Origin: an uncultured cyanobacterium
Lineage (GTDB): Bacteria > Cyanobacteriota > Cyanobacteriia > PCC-6307 > Cyanobiaceae
Assembly: GCA_903935205.1 (NCBI GenBank)
Contig: CAIZQU010000129.1
Coordinates: 1 to 58,478 of the forward strand
DNA length: 58,478 nt
Direction: 5' to 3'
The number at the start of each line of letters is the position of its first letter. Within the stretch, counting starts at the first letter, position 1. A program made the position numbers and the translations under genes. Under the pieces are notes generated by a model. It was not told the origin of the DNA and did no database searches. It saw only the letters and a list, made by a program, of their open reading frames with translations. Of the stretch, positions 56,673-58,478 are shown piece after piece.

Positions 56673-57560
56673 ATGACACCCTCTTCCCCCTCCCCCCCGG
56701 CCGATGCCGCTGCTCTGCAGAGCGAGCCCTCGCTGCTGCTTCGCCCCTCCGCCGACCGTTTCCACAGCCGCCACGACTGGCTCGACAGCCGCCACAGCTT
56801 CAGCTTCGCCGGCCATGACGATCCGGCCTGGCGCGGCTTCGGCCCCCTGCGGGTGATCAATGAGGACCACATCGCCGCCGGCAGGGGCTTCGGCATGCAT
56901 CCCCACAGCGACATGGAGATCGTCACGGTGATGCTGGCCGGGGTGCTGCGCCACCGCGACTCCCTGGGCCACAGCGCCGAGCTGCGCGCCGGAGAGGTGC
57001 AGCGGATGAGCGCCGGCACCGGCATCGTGCACAGCGAGGTCAACGGCGGCGCGGATCCCTGCCACCTGCTGCAGATCTGGATCGAGCCGAGTCGGCGCGG
57101 CATCGCCCCCTCCTACGACCAGAAGGCTTTCACCCTGGGAGCCGGCTGGACGGCGCTGGTCGATCCCGAGGGCACCGATGGCGCCCTGGCGATCGAGCGG
57201 CCGGTGCGGATCTGGCGGGGTCAGCCCCCCTTGGCCCCATCCCTCGACCTTCCCGGCGATCCCGCTGCCCACGGTTGGATTCAGGTGATCGCCGGCAGCC
57301 TGGCGATTCGCTTCGATCCCAGGGGTCCGGGTCAGGATCGGCTTCAGGGAGAGGGCCAGGCCCAGGGAGAGGGCCAGGCCCAGGGAGAGGGCCAGGCCCA
57401 GGGAGAGGGACAGACCGTTGGGGATGGCCGGAACCGGCCGATCGAGGGCATCCTCCGGGCCGGCGATGGCCTGGGCTTCGCTCCCCCCAGGGCCGGCCGG
57501 GTCGCCAGTCTGCGGGCCCTGGAACCGGGAACCGACCTGCTGGTGTTCGCCCTGCGCTGA
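56673..57560 (+). CDS. Pirin family protein with hexapeptide repeats
   Basis: This bicupin of the pirin family has 295 residues. Metal-binding positions are seen in the N-terminal cupin: MHPHSDMEIVTVML and GIVHSE (three His and one Glu). Some bacterial pirins have quercetinase-like activity or bind partner enzymes; the role here is unknown. Within the C-terminal cupin a loop is expanded by four GEGQAQ-type hexapeptides (about 226-248), coded by 18-bp DNA repeats. The ATG at 56673 precedes MTPSSPSPPADA and is the best start. Confidence 0.9.
   Translation: MTPSSPSPPADAAALQSEPSLLLRPSADRFHSRHDWLDSRHSFSFAGHDDPAWRGFGPLRVINEDHIAAGRGFGMHPHSDMEIVTVMLAGVLRHRDSLGHSAELRAGEVQRMSAGTGIVHSEVNGGADPCHLLQIWIEPSRRGIAPSYDQKAFTLGAGWTALVDPEGTDGALAIERPVRIWRGQPPLAPSLDLPGDPAAHGWIQVIAGSLAIRFDPRGPGQDRLQGEGQAQGEGQAQGEGQAQGEGQTVGDGRNRPIEGILRAGDGLGFAPPRAGRVASLRALEPGTDLLVFALR
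57345..57412. repeat. 18-bp tandem repeat in the pirin gene
   Basis: Three exact 18-bp units (CAGGGAGAGGGCCAGGCC) at 57345-57398 and a partial fourth encode the GEGQAQ loop. The perfect identity suggests recent expansion; the length is a multiple of three, so the frame is kept. Confidence 0.95.
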
Positions 57561-57713
57561 ATCGCCACCGCGACCTGCCCAGGCCGGTCTCCAGGAAGCC
57601 CGGAGCCGCCCGGTCGCCCCCGGAGCCATTCCTGGGCGGTTGCTTGGTGCCAAGCCTGAACGCCCGCTCAGGGGCCATCACCCGGTCCGCTGGCGGAGCG
57701 AAGGAGCCGGTCC

Positions 57714-58391
57714 CTACAGCTGCCGCAACCCCTGCAGCTCACCCTTGCCATGCAGGTCCACAAGGGCGTCGTATCCGCCGATCGCCACCCCATCGATCGC
57801 CACCTGGGGAACGCTGACGCCCGGACGGGGCTCGACCAGCACATAGGGGATGCCGAGGGTGCGCAGCAGCCGCAGGGCCCTGGTCGACCAGGGGCAACCG
57901 GGCAGCACACCCACCTCCACCCGCGGCGTCTCGGCGGGTCCCGCGGCGGAGTGGGCCGCGGATCGGCCCGCCAGCGTCCGGCCCGCCAGCGTCCCGGTCC
58001 GGCGGGGCGCCGGAGCCGCCGCTGCCGCAGTTCCGGATTCCAGCGCCGCCGGCGCCAGGAACCCCACCAGCAGTTCGCAGACGCTGTGCACCAGTGCCCC
58101 TGGCTCCAGATGGCCGCCCCACACCTGGCAGTGGCTGTCCGCGAGGCTCAGGTGCAGATGCACCCCCTGGGGACCGACCGTGCCCTGCAGGGTGATGATC
58201 TCCAGCACGCCGCTGAGCAGGGTGGGCTGGGGCTGGCCCGGGCACTGGAAGGCCGCCTGGGAGAGATTGCCCACCACGCTCAGCACAAAGCCGCTCGCCC
58301 CCTGCTCCCGCCCCAGTTGCTCCAGGCTGAGGCGCACGTCGCTGCCCGGCCCGAGCTGGAGTGCCACGGTGCGCAGGGCCTGGAACGTCAT
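57714..58391 (-). CDS. PPC (DUF296) domain fused to a glutaredoxin-like domain
   Basis: The 225-residue protein joins two folds. Residues 1-115 are a PPC/DUF296 domain with GVHLHLSLADSHCQVWGGHLEPG (77-99), the H-x-H and GGHL signature of the trimeric family related to plant AT-hook proteins. After an Ala/Gly/Arg linker (about 118-155), residues 157-225 are glutaredoxin-like: VLPGCPWSTRALRLLRTLGIPY, VPQVAIDGVAIGGYDALVDL. The active site is CPWS, so it is monothiol. A redox-controlled sensor or DNA-binding role is inference. Confidence 0.8.
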   Translation of the reverse strand: MTFQALRTVALQLGPGSDVRLSLEQLGREQGASGFVLSVVGNLSQAAFQCPGQPQPTLLSGVLEIITLQGTVGPQGVHLHLSLADSHCQVWGGHLEPGALVHSVCELLVGFLAPAALESGTAAAAAPAPRRTGTLAGRTLAGRSAAHSAAGPAETPRVEVGVLPGCPWSTRALRLLRTLGIPYVLVEPRPGVSVPQVAIDGVAIGGYDALVDLHGKGELQGLRQL

Positions 58392-58453
58392 GGCCGGAAG
58401 CGTTGCGGTGGCGCCCAGGATACGCGGGGCCTAGCCGGGCTCCAGCGCCTGAG

Positions 58454-58478
58454 CCCCCGCCAACGACGACGGCGGGGG
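58454..58478. terminator. GC-rich hairpin at the window edge
   Basis: An 8-bp perfect stem (CCCCCGCC 58454-58461, GGCGGGGG 58471-58478, 9-nt loop) reaches the last base of the window. It may be a terminator whose T-tract lies outside. No call on direction. Confidence 0.35.

Noticed and set aside
56339-57103. Long Arg/Glu-rich minus-strand frames
   Set aside because: They are generated by the CTCCTCTCCG repeat and by the antisense of the pirin gene.

Overview
The window is a GC-rich chromosomal segment of a cyanobacterium, most likely a freshwater or brackish picocyanobacterium of the Cyanobium/Synechococcus (alpha-cyanobacterial) type. This rests on the phycobilisome core genes apcE-apcA-apcB-apcC, the cyanobacterial ATP synthase operon with duplicated b/b' subunits, the histidine kinase NblS directly after purD, DUF1825 and DUF3326 proteins, and the purC-bamA-lpxC-fabZ-lpxA-lpxB order. 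By eye the GC content is about two thirds, with very dense packing and many 1-nt or 4-nt stop/start overlaps. No rRNA, tRNA, CRISPR array, transposase or phage gene was recognised.

Layout. 1-5,100: glnB (PII) divergent from queF; then ccs1-ccdA (cytochrome c maturation) and ftsW, all on the minus strand, facing two tandem copies of a terminator. 5,100-9,900: apcC, apcB, apcA and apcE on the minus strand (allophycocyanin core). 9,970-17,500: a methyltransferase, then atpI-atpB-atpE-b'-b-delta-alpha-gamma on the plus strand, closed by a strong terminator. 17,700-24,500: a 2OG oxygenase-like protein, a secreted protein with a PEP-CTERM-like tail, a ferredoxin/small ORF/DUF3326 coupled trio, a ClC-type channel and alanine dehydrogenase. 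24,500-29,600: minus-strand operon of a CNNM-type transporter, a GTPase, nadD and nadE. 29,750-35,440: pepP, TauE/SafE, nblS and purD. 35,637-44,778: plus-strand operon of a secreted hypothetical protein, purC, bamA, lpxC, fabZ, lpxA, lpxB and msrA, linking purine synthesis, outer-membrane assembly and lipid A. 44,950-51,960: small conserved proteins, pepA, a GIY-YIG/HhH pair, a LuxR-type regulator, DUF1825 and tyrS.

The last 6.5 kb (52,300-58,478) is the accessory-looking part: a secreted bilobed aspartic-protease-like protein split by an apparent one-base deletion, a DUF3598 protein, a lower-GC SIR2-like gene that resembles NADase defence effectors, a kilobase with no convincing gene, a pirin with hexapeptide repeats, and a PPC(DUF296)-glutaredoxin fusion.

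The most interesting items are the pepsin-like protein with a PEP-CTERM-like tail, the stand-alone SIR2 gene, an orphan PEP-CTERM-like tail at about 24.1-24.3 kb, the duplicated 97-bp terminator unit after apcC, and the GIY-YIG/HhH gene pair. All functional statements come from reading translated sequence and recalled family motifs; no database search was run.
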